From Jacaranda mimosifolia (Eukaryota > Streptophyta > Magnoliopsida > Lamiales > Bignoniaceae): 64,000 nucleotides of DNA. This document shows positions 25,380 to 38,569 of the stretch, piece after piece. The stretch lies in NCBI GenBank assembly GCA_018894105.1, contig CM032126.1:11249001-11313000 (forward strand), written 5' to 3'. The notes below the pieces were generated by a model. The model saw only the letters and a program-made list of their open reading frames with translations. It was not told where the DNA came from and did no database searches. How positions within the stretch are numbered: the stretch's first letter is position 1; each line of letters opens with the position of its first letter. The position numbers and the translations under genes are program-made.

Positions 25380-26047
25380 GGAAAAAATCCCACTCCACAG
25401 AAATGCCTCCCCCCTTCACGTGTTGTCCCATCTCTCCTCTCTCTCCCTCAGCATCTGGAATGTGAGAAAAAACAAAGGACTCTCTCACTGCTCTCTCTTC
25501 TCACTTCTCCCCCTCGGCCCTTGGTCCAGAAAAGTCTGAGAAAACAAGCCCTTCTCTCATGCTCTCTACTCGCCTCTGTTTCGGTCTCTAAAAATTGCTT
25601 TCTGATCGATCAAAAGTGAAGAAATCTCGTGGGCTCCCTCTGTCTCTTCTCATTGCGATTCTTCTCAGCCCTCTCTCGGTCTCGCCTACCCTCTGATGAT
25701 GTGTTCAATTTTCCTCTGAAAAGATGGAATTAAATGGTAGATTGAGAAAGATTCTCTGGAAAAAAAAGGGTGAAAATTCGGAGGGAATCTTGAAATCGAA
25801 TTGAGAGGGCTAGTTACTCCCACTGTTAATTGCACAAAATAGGTTCTAGGGCTTCAATCATACAACATTTTGTTTGTCTATTTGCATCGGTCGTTTGTGT
25901 ATATACATACAGCATGGGTCACACACATACCCTTTCACCATATCGCACACACACATAGCATTCCATCAATTTTTTGTATAGTTCGGCGGCATCCTCCGTC
26001 GTCTCATCCGAAAGCTTCTGCTCTACCCCTCCCCCAAAACTCCTGAA
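25380..26047 (+). promoter_or_regulatory. CT-rich leader-like exon of Harbinger element 2
   Basis: A pyrimidine-rich, GC-richer block in otherwise AT-rich DNA. It contains CTCTCTCC-type runs and ends in CTGAAG followed by a GTATTT donor-like site near 26047. It looks like a 5' untranslated exon followed by a long intron. The only ORF here (25374-25619) is low-complexity Leu/Ser sequence and is not taken as coding. Captured host leader sequence is an alternative. Confidence 0.4.
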
Positions 26048-28425
26048 GGTATTTCGTTTGTCTTCTGCTAATTTTGTTCTGAAATTTGGTTGGTTGATGT
26101 TATGTATTATAGAGATCGACTCACTGAACTTAGCCTAAGTTTTCTATTTTCGTGTTGATTGGCCTAAGTTTTCTGTTTTCGTGTTGATTTATGTTGAGGA
26201 AGATGGATTTACTATACCTTGAGGCAACAAAGGGTAATTTGAATTATTGTTCATCTATTTTTGGTTTTTAGTTGATTTAAGTGGAGGAATTTTTTTTACT
26301 TCTCACCTATGCAAGCACAGCCTATGTGAATTACATATGAACAGTGTTTATTCTTTTGGGCAGAATTTGTTTCATATACAACATTTTGGTTTGTCTGAGT
26401 AGAATAATGAACATATTGGTTTTGTGTTAAAGGGCTTGAACATGATGGTCTGATATGTTGCTTCTGTCCTTCCCTCTATGTTCATATTTGGAAACTTTAC
26501 ATGTCAATTAGCTATGTGAACAGTCCTAGTTAAATGAAAGACAAATTCCCGCAGTTTATGTATATGAAAGTTGGTGTAAGTTGGTGTGATAAGGTGTTTT
26601 ATTAGAGTGTTACGGGCATTGAATTAGCTAATTCTTTTAATATTTCTGAATCTTTGTTTTCTATTAGGAATGGTTCTGTGTGTGTGCATAAGGCATGAAA
26701 ATTTGTAAATATGGACTTAGGGAATTGTTTTCACCATTCTTGGAGTAATATATAGTATATTGGTTATGTGTTTGTGTATATGGGGGGAAAAAACTTGGGT
26801 TGAGTAGTTATTGGCAGCAGTTCTGCGAGTGTGTGTGTATACGGGAGATTGAGCTTTATTATCGATTTAGATACTAGTTGAATGAGCCAATACATGTTAT
26901 TCCATTATGATGGGAAACATTATGTGGGTGTGTATATGGGATGAAAAATGAGAATCATTGAAATTTATGGTTTGAGGTACACTTGTTTAGCATATCATTT
27001 GTTGTTGGCATGAAGTTTCTGCATGTTGTGGGAAATTAGGATCTTGCTTGTCCACTTCATTGTATTGGGTGGGGAAAGAAGGGCTGTAAGTATTTTCAAT
27101 GTTATGAGTATTGGTTTTTCACTTTATACCACATGATATATTAGTACATTCATGTACTTAAATGATTTGGTTTGAGGTTTTATGTTAAAAGACGAGAAAA
27201 ACTGAGCAACTGTTTTTTCTTTTGACATTGCAATTTGTGAACTATGACATCCCATGTGGACTCGATCTGAGAGGTTCTGATATGCAATGCCTTTTGCAAT
27301 CGTGTTTTTGTTCATTTTAAGGTATGTTGACCGTAAAAAGTACATTCTTCTTTTATATTTGTTATATATGTTAGTACTTTTTGTTTGTGAGATGTTATAT
27401 ACGGCTTATAAATTATTCTGTCATTTTCCTTTCCTAAATGTTAACTAGCTTTGCTTGTATGTTCCGATTCTTAGGTGTACCATACTTAAGTTGTAGTCAT
27501 GTTATTTTTTTTTTAGTTGTATATTGGTGGCAATTTGGATCTAGTTAGTATATATTATGTTCCTATTTTAATTTAATTATTGTTTTGTGCATACACTACA
27601 TTAGACAAGGGGCCACGCTTTTAAGTCATTCCCTTGTGGTCACCTTTAGGACATACGTGTAGATTAGGGGATAATGATTCCCACTAGCCTGATATACGCT
27701 AGATATGTCTTGGTTGATATATCTATAGTATGAGGCTTCATGGTCTGTACCCCATGTGACTGGGTATATTGGTTATTGTTTTATTTGGTTTGCATTTCAT
27801 TCATGTCCTTGCATTGTTACACGGTCCCGTTTGCATTCAGTCCTTAGCCATGCATTGCATTAGGTTGATGCATATTGTGCATTGTTGGCTACAAATTATA
27901 ATTGTAGTCAACCTAAATGGGGGTGACAAATATTAATATCGATTTGGGTTTTTAACATGAGTGGACACAACTATATATTTGTGTTCCACTATAACCCAAA
28001 TCGAACATTTAAAAATATAATGTGATAAATAATTTTAGCCACTATCTTGGACAAGTAGATGTTACAAGTAAATGTACTCAGACAGTCGCCGTAATATTTT
28101 ACTTTTGTTAGAGTAAATGCCAGTTGGGGAGAAAGTTGTAGTGTATGATATTGATAGAAATTTACTAAGGCAATATGTTTACAGATTTGTACATTTCAAT
28201 AATATGATTGCAATTTAAAATGGTATGGAGTCAAATAAATATATTTTGTTTTTCAACGGAATGATATATGCATACTTTAACTGTATCACATAATTTTTTC
28301 AAACTTAAAGCTGATTTGCTCTTAAACAATATCATCATAAATTTGTTTCAAATAAAAAAAATTAATAAATGTAGTGGAACAATTTAGTGCACTAAAAAGT
28401 CACCAATTTGGATAGTGGAATGTAA
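26048..28425. other. Intron-like noncoding DNA of Harbinger element 2
   Basis: T-rich sequence without protein motifs. A 29-30-base direct duplication (GCCTAAGTTTTCT core) lies at 26132-26189. Nothing else recognised. Confidence 0.4.
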
Positions 28426-28713
28426 TATTTTATATATATATATATTATAATATTTTAACTTATTATATTATATTTAATATGTATGAAAAAATAATAAATA
28501 TATTAAATGACTATTTAAAAATCACACAAATATATATATACATATTATAATATTTTACTATTTAAAAATCACATAAATATATTACTATCTTTAACACAAC
28601 CCAAGAATATTTAGTACAAATGTAATATTGAAAATAATTTGTAAATTAGTATTATATATGTAAAATTTAATATATTACAATATACTTGTCATATAAATAT
28701 ATATATATATATA
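28426..28713. repeat. AT-rich ~200-bp tandem unit, left of gypsy insertion
   Basis: Contains the same order of phrases as the array at 39320-40145 (TATTTTAACTTATTATATTA, ATTTAATATGTAT, GAATATTTAGTACA), and ends in an alternating TA run in which the Tat-like element integrated (ATATA on both sides). Confidence 0.85.
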
Positions 28714-29465
28714 TGATGAGGGTGATATCCGCTTGAAGTTGGATTAGGTGGTAATTTCCAAAGGGTTCGACCTCCCTGGTCGATATTTGAAGGTAATTGG
28801 GCCGAGTCCTGCAATCACGAGCAAACGTCAGGCTAGTGGAGATGCCCTCAGCTTAGCCTCTCCAACGCTCAAGTTAGTATAAGGTCGAATATATAACGAG
28901 CAGCAAAGTGAGGGCTTTGTGTATGTAAAATGGCATACCTTTGAGGGGCTGGAGTGAGGGAATTTATAGCCTTCTCCCAGCGAGGATTTGTTTGAGATGC
29001 TCTTGAGATGTTGTAATGGTTTTTGTCCTTGTCCGAGAGCCATTAAGTCATCTCCCACCTTGTACTATTCTAAGTGGCTGCCTCTCCAGGTTTTGGGGCC
29101 AGAATAGGACACTGTACCTGCGCCTCCTCTCTGGTGTGGCAACATGAGCGGTACTGGGGCAGTATGCGCCATTAATGCGAAGGCATGCTGCATGTTAAGG
29201 CATTTAATGCAACAGAGGTGGTTACACGCCTAATCAACCTCCCTGGTCGACCTAACATAGGAATGATGCAAGGCTTGCGAGTTGGATGAGCAGTACGGTC
29301 AAGGTATCGATCAGTGGCCTAGCCCTCGAACGGTGTCGATCTGTATGGTCGGCTGGGGTCACCCGACGCCAGTAGCCTAATTGGGCCCAGTGTATGAGGT
29401 GGGCTTGCCGCTACACCCATGGGCCCGTGGACTTTGGGTCGAGCATATTAAGCTATCCCATATCA
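28714..29465 (-). repeat. 3' LTR of Tat-like element
   Basis: 752 bp, TGATGAGGGTG...CCCATATCA as written on the + strand. Paired with 38570-39319. The ORF at 28828-29058 lies wholly in the LTR and is not considered a gene. Confidence 0.93.
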
Positions 29466-29482
29466 TGAGTCCCCCCCACTTC
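29466..29482 (-). promoter_or_regulatory. Polypurine tract of Tat-like element
   Basis: GAAGTGGGGGGGACTCA on the - strand, immediately before the 3' LTR; primes plus-strand DNA synthesis in LTR retrotransposons. Confidence 0.85.
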
Positions 29483-29842
29483 CAAATGCTGAATGAGGGA
29501 ATCGATGAGAAGGATTGGGGAGTAGTTAGCTGAACGGTTACGCGGGCCCATTGACGAGAGTTTTTTAAAGTCGACCCGCATTTTGTGCATTAAATGAACG
29601 GTTACATTGTGTCGCGCATGCCACGGGACGGCGGTTACAGCATTATTACAACTGCTTGGATTCCCGTGCTCACACACCTATAAATATGCACTGTTAAAAC
29701 AACTATTTTTACTTTTATTGCCTTTGCGTCTGGTCGAGCATCTAGCCAACTGTTTTTCCTGCTAATATCTTCTGATCTTAGTTCATCAACGCAGTAAGTT
29801 CATTTTTTCCTTCTCCTTAGTGTCTTTAGATTTATTGTCATA

Positions 29843-32354
29843 ATGTTGCATTTATCTAATTCTAAGGGTAGCCATGGGGGGGATAGTGAGGCTACTCACT
29901 CTGACCGACATGGGGGTTTGCCGGATGAGTCAAGTAGCTCGTCGAGCGACAGCTCGAGCTCAAGTAGCTCGAGCAGCAATCGCAGGGGTGATGGAGTTGG
30001 GCCAAGTCAAGTTCCTCCATCACAGGGTCGATTATTCACCCCTGACTATTGCAGCGAAATAGTGTCCACCATTACTCCTGTTGACTTAAGGCGTATTAGG
30101 CAGTTGTATTACATTCCTCTTGAGTATGAGTTATTAATGCCTCGGGAATCTGGTCAAATATATCAACCCCCGACCGACTGCATCATCGTGTTTGAGGACG
30201 CCTTTAGGTGTGGTCTTAGGTTTCCTTTAGGTGGTCAGATAGTCAACCTGCTTAGAGGCTTACAAGTGTGTTTAACCCAGTTACTGCCGAACTATTTTTC
30301 AATCATTTACAATTTTATTGTTTTGATGTATATTTTCAACCAACCTGTCAGCTTTGATAACTTCTCGAACCTTTTCCATCTTCCCATGTCCCACAAGTTG
30401 GGTAGCACTGACGAGTCGAGTTTCTATTACCTACCTATTCGACCCCATCATAAATTCCTCATAACCTCAGCCTCTTCCTATGGACAAGAATAGAAAAGGC
30501 GTTATCTGTTTGTTCGAGTTGCTGGTGGGTTCAATATTCCAAGGGGCTGGTGGATAGGGCATGTCGAGATGCCGGGTAACCTAACTCCGACCTGGCCCAA
30601 TACTTTTATTTGGGATCTGGTCGAGTTTAGCCAAATAGAGGCCTCAATGTTTATCGAGGAAAGAAGTTTGGTGTTGGTTGGGTTGTTGCCAGCCCATTTA
30701 AATTTGCCTACGGACGATTGACTAGGTAGACTATGTTGCTTACAATTTGTTATTTTTCTGCTTGGTTTTAACTTTTGCTATCATGTTGCTTGGCAGATCG
30801 CAATGAGATCATGAACCGCTCGAGAGGTGAGGCTCTGGCTAGGGCCGAGAAGAACCAGCAACACCGCCTGGAGACCGTGGCTCGTAAAGAGCTGCAGCAA
30901 CGATCGAGGCGTCTCAGCCAGAGGTCATGACATCTTCGCCGTCGCCGTCGCCGTCGCCCTCACCAGCTCAACCCATAACCACTACGGGCAGCAGCCCAGT
31001 AGGTCGAGGTAAGAGACCTATGGTGGAGTAGGTAGGACCTGCCCTGAAGAGGACCGCTGCAGAAAAGGGGAAGGGGAGGGCTACGGGGTCGGGCCAACCA
31101 TCGGGCTACGATCTGTTCGGGCCACGCGGGGATGACCTATTGTTCCACCTACCCAAACTGCCCTTGCCTAGGTTTGGGACTGAGCCAACCATGGTCGTGC
31201 ACAACTCGCTGTAGATGGAAACAGCAGGGTCGACGGGAGCTACTCCTTTGAAAGTTTTAATAGTTGAGCTATTCATGTCCGACCAAAAGAAACTGATGGA
31301 GATGAGCCAGGATGCTGCTCTAAGGGCACTGGCTTATCACTCCAACATGGTAAGGCTTGGGTCGAGTAGGTTATATTGCTGAATATTGCTTTCTGGTCGA
31401 ATATTGTATTCTTACTAGCAATGTTGTCATTTAGTTCGGCCAGTTGGGATATCACTTCTACAGGCTATCTGAGCTGGCCTTAGCTGACCGTGAGCACCTG
31501 CAGGCAGGCGAGGATGTGGAGACTATGAAGGCTCAGCTCGAGTCTTCACATACCTGAGTCGAACAGCTGGCCAAGCAAGTCGAAGAGCTAAACAGTCAAC
31601 TCCAAGTGAGAGACAGTCAGCTGGTCGCCTCGGTCAAGGAAAGGACCAGAATGGACGAGCTGCTGAAGCAGGCTAGGCTAGATGGGCAAGTCGCCTATAA
31701 CTCTAGTCAATCCGCTGGTTGGAATACTACCCTTGATGAGGCCTGAGCTAAATTCTACCAGAGGCTGCCATTGATGCGGCGAGAGGTGGCGCAGTAGTTC
31801 ATGCTGAGCTCGGCATTTCAGGACGCGAGCGTGGTGTTTGCGCTCGACGACGCCCAAAACTCATTCGAGAAGGCCCTCAAGCAACTGCATTTCCTGGGCT
31901 ATTCATTCTGATCGGAGGATAGGGAACGCCTCAGTCACCTTCTCAACGAGCAGCTGCAGCCCTATCCAGAAGATGAGGGGGGTGCTGAGGGGGAAAGTGC
32001 AGAGGCCATTATGGTCGAAGGAGTTGCGGAGCCGTGCCCTTGACAAATGAACAAAGGAGGCAGGCCGAGGTGGTGAAGAGGTTGGAAGTGATTGCTAAAG
32101 AATTTGACTTCGCCAACGACTTTACATTCAAGGTCAATGATGGTCTGGTCAACGCAGCCGAGTATCTTTCTTCTCTGGATAGGCATTTTCTAGCCGATGT
32201 GGCTGGACCTTCTCAGCCGACGATTGCCACTGTTCCTGTTGCTTTCGCCATGTCCGAGCCGATTCCCATTCCAATCCCTTCGAGTGATGAGCTCGAACAG
32301 GCCATCGATGAGGGCACTCGATGGGCCGGCGACGAGGGCGTCGAGTCACGCTAA
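29843..32354 (+). pseudogene. Antisense additional ORF, Transposase_28 (PF04195)-type
   Basis: Runs opposite to gag-pol. The first exon-like part (29843-30493) starts with a Ser-rich tract (residues about 31-46). It then has the motif series of the putative gypsy-type transposon domain PF04195: VDLRRIRQLYYIPLEYELLM, PPTDCIIVFEDAFRCGLRFP, LLPNYFSIIYNFIVLMYIF. Similarity continues past a stop near 30492 (GGFNIPRGWW, LPAHLNLP). A later part (about 31460-32040) encodes charged heptad-like sequence (EQLAKQVEELNSQLQ) likely to form coiled coil, with GT/AG-bounded gaps that may be introns. Stops (for example at 31554 and 31743) make it a pseudogene. The function of this domain is unknown; despite the Pfam name it is not a demonstrated transposase. 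Confidence 0.8.
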
Positions 32355-33074
32355 TGCTGCCTGAATGATGTATTTTTTTCTTTTATTTTAAGTGATGTAT
32401 TCAATTTGATATGTGTAATGGATGTTTTTGTATTTGAACGAGGTGTTCTTTTAAATTTTTCGACTTTGACTGCCATTAATCAATTGCATGGATAAATTTA
32501 TAGTCGAATGTTCGCAATGTTATATTTTGCAAGATTAATTCAAGATCCTCATCGAGTAGATTGTGACTAATACGCAATTTAATGAATCGGAGACTCATTG
32601 TAATTTAGAGATTTGTTCAATTCTAAGGATTGCGTGGTCAGTAGTGATCTCTCACGTCGATTTCTTAGTTAAGCGAAATAATTAACAATCAAACTTTGAA
32701 TAATTTAGCGACTGCAGGGTCGACTTTAGATAATGAACGATAAACTTCAAATAATTTTAGCGACTATAGGGTCGACTTCAGATAATGAATGATAAACTTC
32801 AAATAATTTTAGCGACTGCAGGGTCGACTGAGTAGTCTCGGCTGCGAAGCCTTGACTTGGCGGCTTGAAGCCTACTTGGTCGACTATGGGGTCGACAAGT
32901 TGGTCTCGACTGGGAAGCTTTGACTTAGTAGCTTGAAGCCTGATTGGTTGACTACGGGGTTGACATTGAGTAGTCAGCTTATGCCAATAGGTATTCGCAA
33001 TCAACTTTTGCCAAAAAAAAAAAATTCAAGCTTTTCATTTCTGTGACGGAATACAACAGCGGTGCGCGGCCTTT
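32355..33074. repeat. Spacer with short tandem repeats in Tat-like element
   Basis: Lies between the convergent antisense ORF and pol. Three ~51-52-base units containing GCGACTGCAGGGTCGAC (starting near 32709, 32760 and 32812) are followed by two ~75-base units with GGGGTCGAC and GAAGC.TTGACTT. Tandem repeats near the 3' end are described for several Tat elements. Confidence 0.8.
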
Positions 33075-36000
33075 TTATACATAGAATTTCTTTATGTTTA
33101 TGGCGTTCCAAGGTCATGGTAGCTCATTGCCTTGCAAGTCTGCTAACCAGTATGCATTGTGCTTTGACACTTTGACCATCGAGTAAGGGCCCTCCCATTT
33201 TGGGTCAAGTTTTCATACATTTCTCAACACTTCAACCTTCTTAAGGACCAGGCCACCGACTTTGAAACTGCGAGGTCGAACTGCTTTGTTGTAACGTTTT
33301 GCCATTTTCGACCGGTGTGGCGCAGCTCATCAATGGTGATGAGGTCTAGGGTCCTTTCTGTTGTATTTCTAATCCGATTATAGTGGATCACCTAGGTTGG
33401 GTGCTGGACCAGCTCGAATGGAATCACTGCTTCGGAACCATAGACCAGGCTGTATAGGCTACGACTTGTGGCTGCTCGTGGAGTGGTCATATACGCCTAA
33501 AGCACTCCTGGGAGGTCGTCTGCCCAACTTGCTCATGTGCCTGCTATTCTTGCTTTGAGGTGGTCAAGAATTGTTATGTTCGTGACCTCCGTCTGACCAT
33601 TAGCTTGGCGGTTCCCAACCAACGTGGAGTGTTGGCTGATTCCCAGGGCCTCACACTGCTTTGTCGTGCTCTTACTCTGGAACTAAGTGCCATTATCCGA
33701 GATCAGGACTTTGGGTAAACCGAATCCACATATTATGTTTTTCCAAATGAAACTCTTGATGGTCGCCTCAGTAATTTTCAAAACTGCTTCGGCTTCGAAT
33801 CATTTAGTGAAGTACTCGACCACCACGATAATGAATTTCACTGACCCGATGTCTTTGGGAGAGATCCAACTATGTCGATCCCCCACTGGTCAAATGGCCA
33901 TGTGATCTGGAACGTTGGCCATCGACGCGGCTGGTTGGTGCGGTATGTTCGAGTGGATATGGCACGATGGGCATTTTCTAGCAAAGTCGGCTGAGTCTTG
34001 CAATAAGGTGGGCCAAAAATAACCATAAAAGACAACTTTGTGCGCCAAAGACCGACCTCCAGAATGGTTGCTGCAGATGCCAGCGTAGATCTCGTGTAGT
34101 ACTTTGTTTGCTAATTCGGGTGTTAAGCATTTAAGTGGTGGTCCCAATATCGACCTCCTATAGAGTTGTCCATCTTCATCGAGAGCAAACTTGGTTGCTT
34201 GCGCTCTAAGCCTGCAAGCCTCTTTCTCTACGTTGGGGATGGTCCCTTGACTCAGGTAGAGTTTGATAGGGTCTTACCAGGAAGGAGCTGTCTCTTCGAC
34301 CTAACCAACGAGGTTATAATCAATGGCTTGGACACATGGTTTGCCGGCCACTAAGAACATTATGGTTATTTCCTTGGTTCCTTTTGTCGAACTGGCTAGC
34401 TTTGAAAGTGTGTCTGTCTATTTATTCTCCGCTCGGGGGACCTGGTTTAGGGTGAAACTCTTGAATGACCATTGTAATTGTTTTACTTTAGTCAGATATT
34501 GGCTCATTTTGGCCTCCTTAGCTTCGAAATTGCCTTTGACCTGCTCGGCGATCAGTTGGAAATCAGTGATCACTACCAGCTGCTCGACACCCCGAGATGC
34601 TGCCACGTTTATTCCAGCAATGAGAACTTCATATTAGGCTTCGTTGTTGGTGATCAGGAAGTCAAGCTTTATTGCAAAATCATACTCCTCGGCAAGTGGG
34701 GAACGAAGAGAAACACCTATTTCACCTCTCGATGAGGTTGTCGAACCGTCGACGTACAACGTCTACATTGAGGAGTTCTCAACTATTTCATCTGGGAGGT
34801 CGAGTCTCTCGGCCCTGAGGTATTGGGCTTTAACAACACCTACTTTAATGGTTAATTCGTCGACACCACGATCGCGTGGGATTGGAAGTAAGGTCGTAGC
34901 TTCCGTGCTACTGTAATGAGGGCAAGGGCAAACTTCTCGATCTCCAAGTAATTGTGTTCTGGCCCGTGCAGGGCTTTAATGCAATAATACACCGGTCGGT
35001 GAGCTCCATCTCTCATCGATACCAATACTAAGCTGATGGAGGTGGTGGAGACGGCCAAGTAAAGTTGTAAAACTTCTCTCAGCTCAGGCTTAGCGAGCAT
35101 AGGTGGTGAGGATATGTGTTGCTTAAGCTCGATAAGAGCCTGGTCACACTGTTCAGTCCACTGAAACCCCAATTTTTTAGCATTCCTGAGGATTTTAAAG
35201 AAGGGTAGACTCCTGTCGGCCAGTTGTGCAATGAATCTACCGAGAACTATTATCTTGCCGACCAAACATTGTATATCTCGAACAGTACAGGATGGGGCGA
35301 TGTCTAGAACTGTCGAATCTTAAGCGGGTTCACCTCGATCCCTCTTTGGCTGACCATATAGCCTAGGAACTTGCCTCCTCGAACCCCAAATGTGCACATA
35401 TTGGGATTGAGTTTCATACCAAAGGCTCTTAATATAGAGAAAGTGTGGTCTAGGTCAACTAGGTGGTCCTTACTTTCTTTGTTTTTACAATCATGTCATC
35501 GACGTAGACCTTTATTGATTATCCGATCTCATTTTTAAACATAAAGTTGACCAATCTTTGGTATGTTGCCCCTGTATTTTTGAACCCGAAGGGCATGACC
35601 AAGAAGCAATATACTCCATTGGGGACAACGAAAGAGGTCTTATCCCTATCCTCGGCACCCTATCCTCGGGTGCCATGAATATTTGATATTAGCTTGGCAG
35701 GCATACATCATGCTCAATAATTCGCAACCAACGGTGGAATCGACTAATAAATCTATACGAGGCAGGGGGCAAGGATCCTTAGGGCAAGCTTTATTTAAAT
35801 CAATGAAATCGTTACACATGCGCCATTTTCCCTCATTCTTAGGGACGAGTACAACATTACAAAACCAAGAGGGGTACTGAATTTCTACAATATATCCTGC
35901 CTCTAAAAGTTTGCTGACCTCCTCCTCAATGATTTGGGACCTCTCCGCATTGAAAGTTCTTGTCTTCTGTCTCACTGGTTTATGGGCAAGGTCCACGTTG

Positions 36001-38528
36001 AGTCGATGGACAATAATACTTGGGTCGATTCCTTGGAGATCAGCGGCTTTCCAAGCGAGCACATCGATGTTTCGTCGAATGAAATTGACCATAAGGCATT
36101 CCAAGAGGTCGCCCATATCGCTTCCGACTCGGGTGGTCTTGTTAGGGTTTCTAGGTTCCAGCTCTATTATTTTGAACTCCCCAATGGGCTCAACCCGGGT
36201 GTCTTCCAACTTCCTTTTCTTAGATGAAGGTCCCTCCTCGAGTTTCGCTACAAGGGCATCCCCCGATGGCTTCAGTTAAGGTCTCTTCTTCTGTTCATTG
36301 GACTCGATGGAAATGGTATAGCAGCGCCATGCGTCCTTAAGATTGCATAAAGGTTCTCCTACTCCTACTGGAGTCAGGAATTTAATCTTCATGTGGTAAG
36401 TGGAGATGATGACCCTGAAGTCGTTTAGGGCGGATCGACCGATGATGACATTATAAGCGAATGGAGCGTCAACTACCAAGTAGTTGACCATCAAGGTCCT
36501 GCTTTGGGGACCTTGTCCAAATGTTGTGGAGAGGTTAATAAATCCTTCTGGAATGATCTCAGACCCCCCAAATCCGACTAATGGATTTCTGACTGGATCA
36601 AACTTTAATTCCCCCAATTTCATTCTGTTCAAAGTGGACAAGAATATGATGTTCACAGAGATCCCATTGTCGATCAAGATCTTTCTCACCTCGAAGTTGG
36701 CTACTTGGAGTGTTACCACAATGGAGCAGTCTATTTTTCTGTCGACTCCTCTATTTTCCATATGGTTGAGGTTGGAGTCGGTGAAAGAGATTGGCTCTAC
36801 ACTAGTTGAGAGCTGAAAAACAATCTCGACCTTGGCTGATTTGGTCAACTCTAGCTTTCTTTGAGTCCACTTCCTTGCAGACCTTGAATCCCCCTTGTGG
36901 GACCTCCTGCGATCATGTCAATAACTCCTCGAATGGGTGGGTGGGGTTTCTGGGTAGGTTTTTTTCCTTTTTCATCTCTTCTCGAGCTGGCCGACCTTTC
37001 TCTACAAGGAGTCCAGTCGGTTTTTCCCTCTTCACACCTGGCCTCCTTGTCGACGTATTTTTTTAGATGGCCCTGCCTGATTAGTCTTTCGATCTTATCA
37101 TGTAAGTTGAAACAATCTTCTGTGTCATGCCATTTTTGCTTATAGAAGTGGTAGTATTTTTTTGATTTTTTCATGGCTTTCATCTCGATGAGCTTTCTGG
37201 GCCTTTTGAGCAGGTTGTCATGCTGGATAGCAAACAACACCTCTTCATCGGGAGGTTGAGTAGAGTGTAGTCATGGAAGCATTTGATGGGGGATCGACGT
37301 CCCTCTTTGACCTGACAGTCGTCTCTCTCCTTGCTTTTCTTCTTCTCGACCTCAAGATTGCCATACTTCAATTTATTCATTTCCTCTTAAGTCATGTACG
37401 TTTCTGCGAGGTCGGGGAGCTCCTCCATCGACCTGGGCTATTCGCGTACCAATTCATTGGCACATTCCTTGTGTCCAAGGCCCAAAAATAATACATCGAT
37501 CAAGAACTCGATCCTCGGGGGGCTGTCGATCTTTAACACCTCTGTGTTGAATCTGGTAAAAAAGTCTCAAAGGGATTCTCCTTCATTTTGTTTGACCATG
37601 TGCAAATGGGTGTGAGGGAGCTTTGCCTTCCTCTTGCTCGCAAATTGGTGCAAAAACTTGTCGCACAACTGGTCATATGAGTATATCGACGCCGGTTCCA
37701 GTTTCACGAACCAGTCGAGTGTTATTCCCTGAAAAGTGGTCACCAACATCTTGGCATGGATGTACTCACTGTGCCCATGCAGCTGCATTATGTGCTCGAA
37801 CTGCATTAGATGTTCATTTAGGTCCGCCGAGCCATCATATCATGGCAGGCCAGTCGAAATCTTGGCGTCGACAACAATGCGCTCGTCGAAGATATCCAGG
37901 ATGAATGGGGAGTCTCTCTCTCTTCGGAACCTCTGCAGTCCCTCTTGATGGTGAAATTTCTCCGTGTTTCTCCTTGAAATCTCTTCCAGTCATCGGTTTA
38001 GCTGTTGGACCTGGTGGGATACTTCCTCCCATTCATCCCTATCAGCCTGGGATGCATTTTTGTTTGGGTAGGGTCTCAAGCACTCGACCCTATCACGCTA
38101 CGGGGCTCGAATAGGTCTAACGTCATGGTCAACAAAATCTGCAACCTCTTCGCGGGGCAGGGGCAGGGCCATTTCCCTTGGAAAATGGCCTGAGCTTACT
38201 TCACACCTCGAAGGGGACCTTTTGGATTCTGGTAGTTCCTGGTTTTCTCTTGGTTGTCTCTCCTCTGGGGCTGTGGGTTGCGGTGTTGTACTGGCCGCCG
38301 ACTTCAGTTAGGCGGTGTGTTGATTCAGAGCCGCAGATAGTTGAGCTGAAATATGTGCTGAAACCTGCTCGCTAATGAGCTGCATCAATTAGGGCATGGT
38401 TAGGGTGACCACCTGTTCTGGCTGGGCACTCGACCCGGGGCGCCAACTTCTTGCTGAGTTATAGGAGGGGGAGAGCCGGATCTCCTATTTTCTTCTCTTC
38501 TTGAGGGGGTTCGCCTGATGTTCACCAT
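33075..38528 (-). pseudogene. gag-pol polyprotein of Tat-like element
   Basis: Starts at the ATG at 38528 (MVNIRRTPSRREENRR) and ends at TAA 33077-33075 after PWNAINIKKFYV. Domains: gag with MQFEHIMQLHGHSEYIHAKM (37800 region); a CCHC-like remnant (CFNLHDKIERLI, 37120); protease with KILIDNGIS (36680; DNG in place of DSG/DTG, as is common in this clade); RT with WRMCNDFIDLNKACPKD (35810) and an intact YVDDMIVK near 35500; RNase H (34400-35265); and integrase (34147-33300) with the HHCC region near 34080 and DNGTQF near 33700. Several stops and frameshifts separate the parts. Supplies capsid, protease, reverse transcriptase and integrase in active relatives; this copy cannot. Confidence 0.93.
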
Positions 38529-38549
38529 TTTTGATAGCGAACTTGCAGT

Positions 38550-38569
38550 TTCCCACAAACAGCGCCAAA
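38550..38569 (-). promoter_or_regulatory. Primer-binding site of Tat-like element
   Basis: TTTGGCGCTGTTTGTGGGAA on the - strand, directly after the 5' LTR. The TGGCGC start resembles the tRNA primer-binding sites of Tat/Athila elements. Confidence 0.85.

Noticed and set aside
25374..25619. 81-residue ORF in the CT-rich block near the left tip of Harbinger element 2
   Set aside because: The translation is a Leu/Ser/Pro low-complexity string produced by pyrimidine runs; the block looks like an untranslated exon.
28828..29677. - strand ORFs near the left end of the Tat-like element
   Set aside because: One lies wholly inside the LTR and the other across the PPT-proximal spacer; both lack domains.
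34166..38375. Many + strand ORFs (for example 35911-36279 and 36484-36816) across the Tat-like pol
   Set aside because: They are the complement of gag-pol; the - strand reading has all protease, RT, RNase H and integrase motifs.
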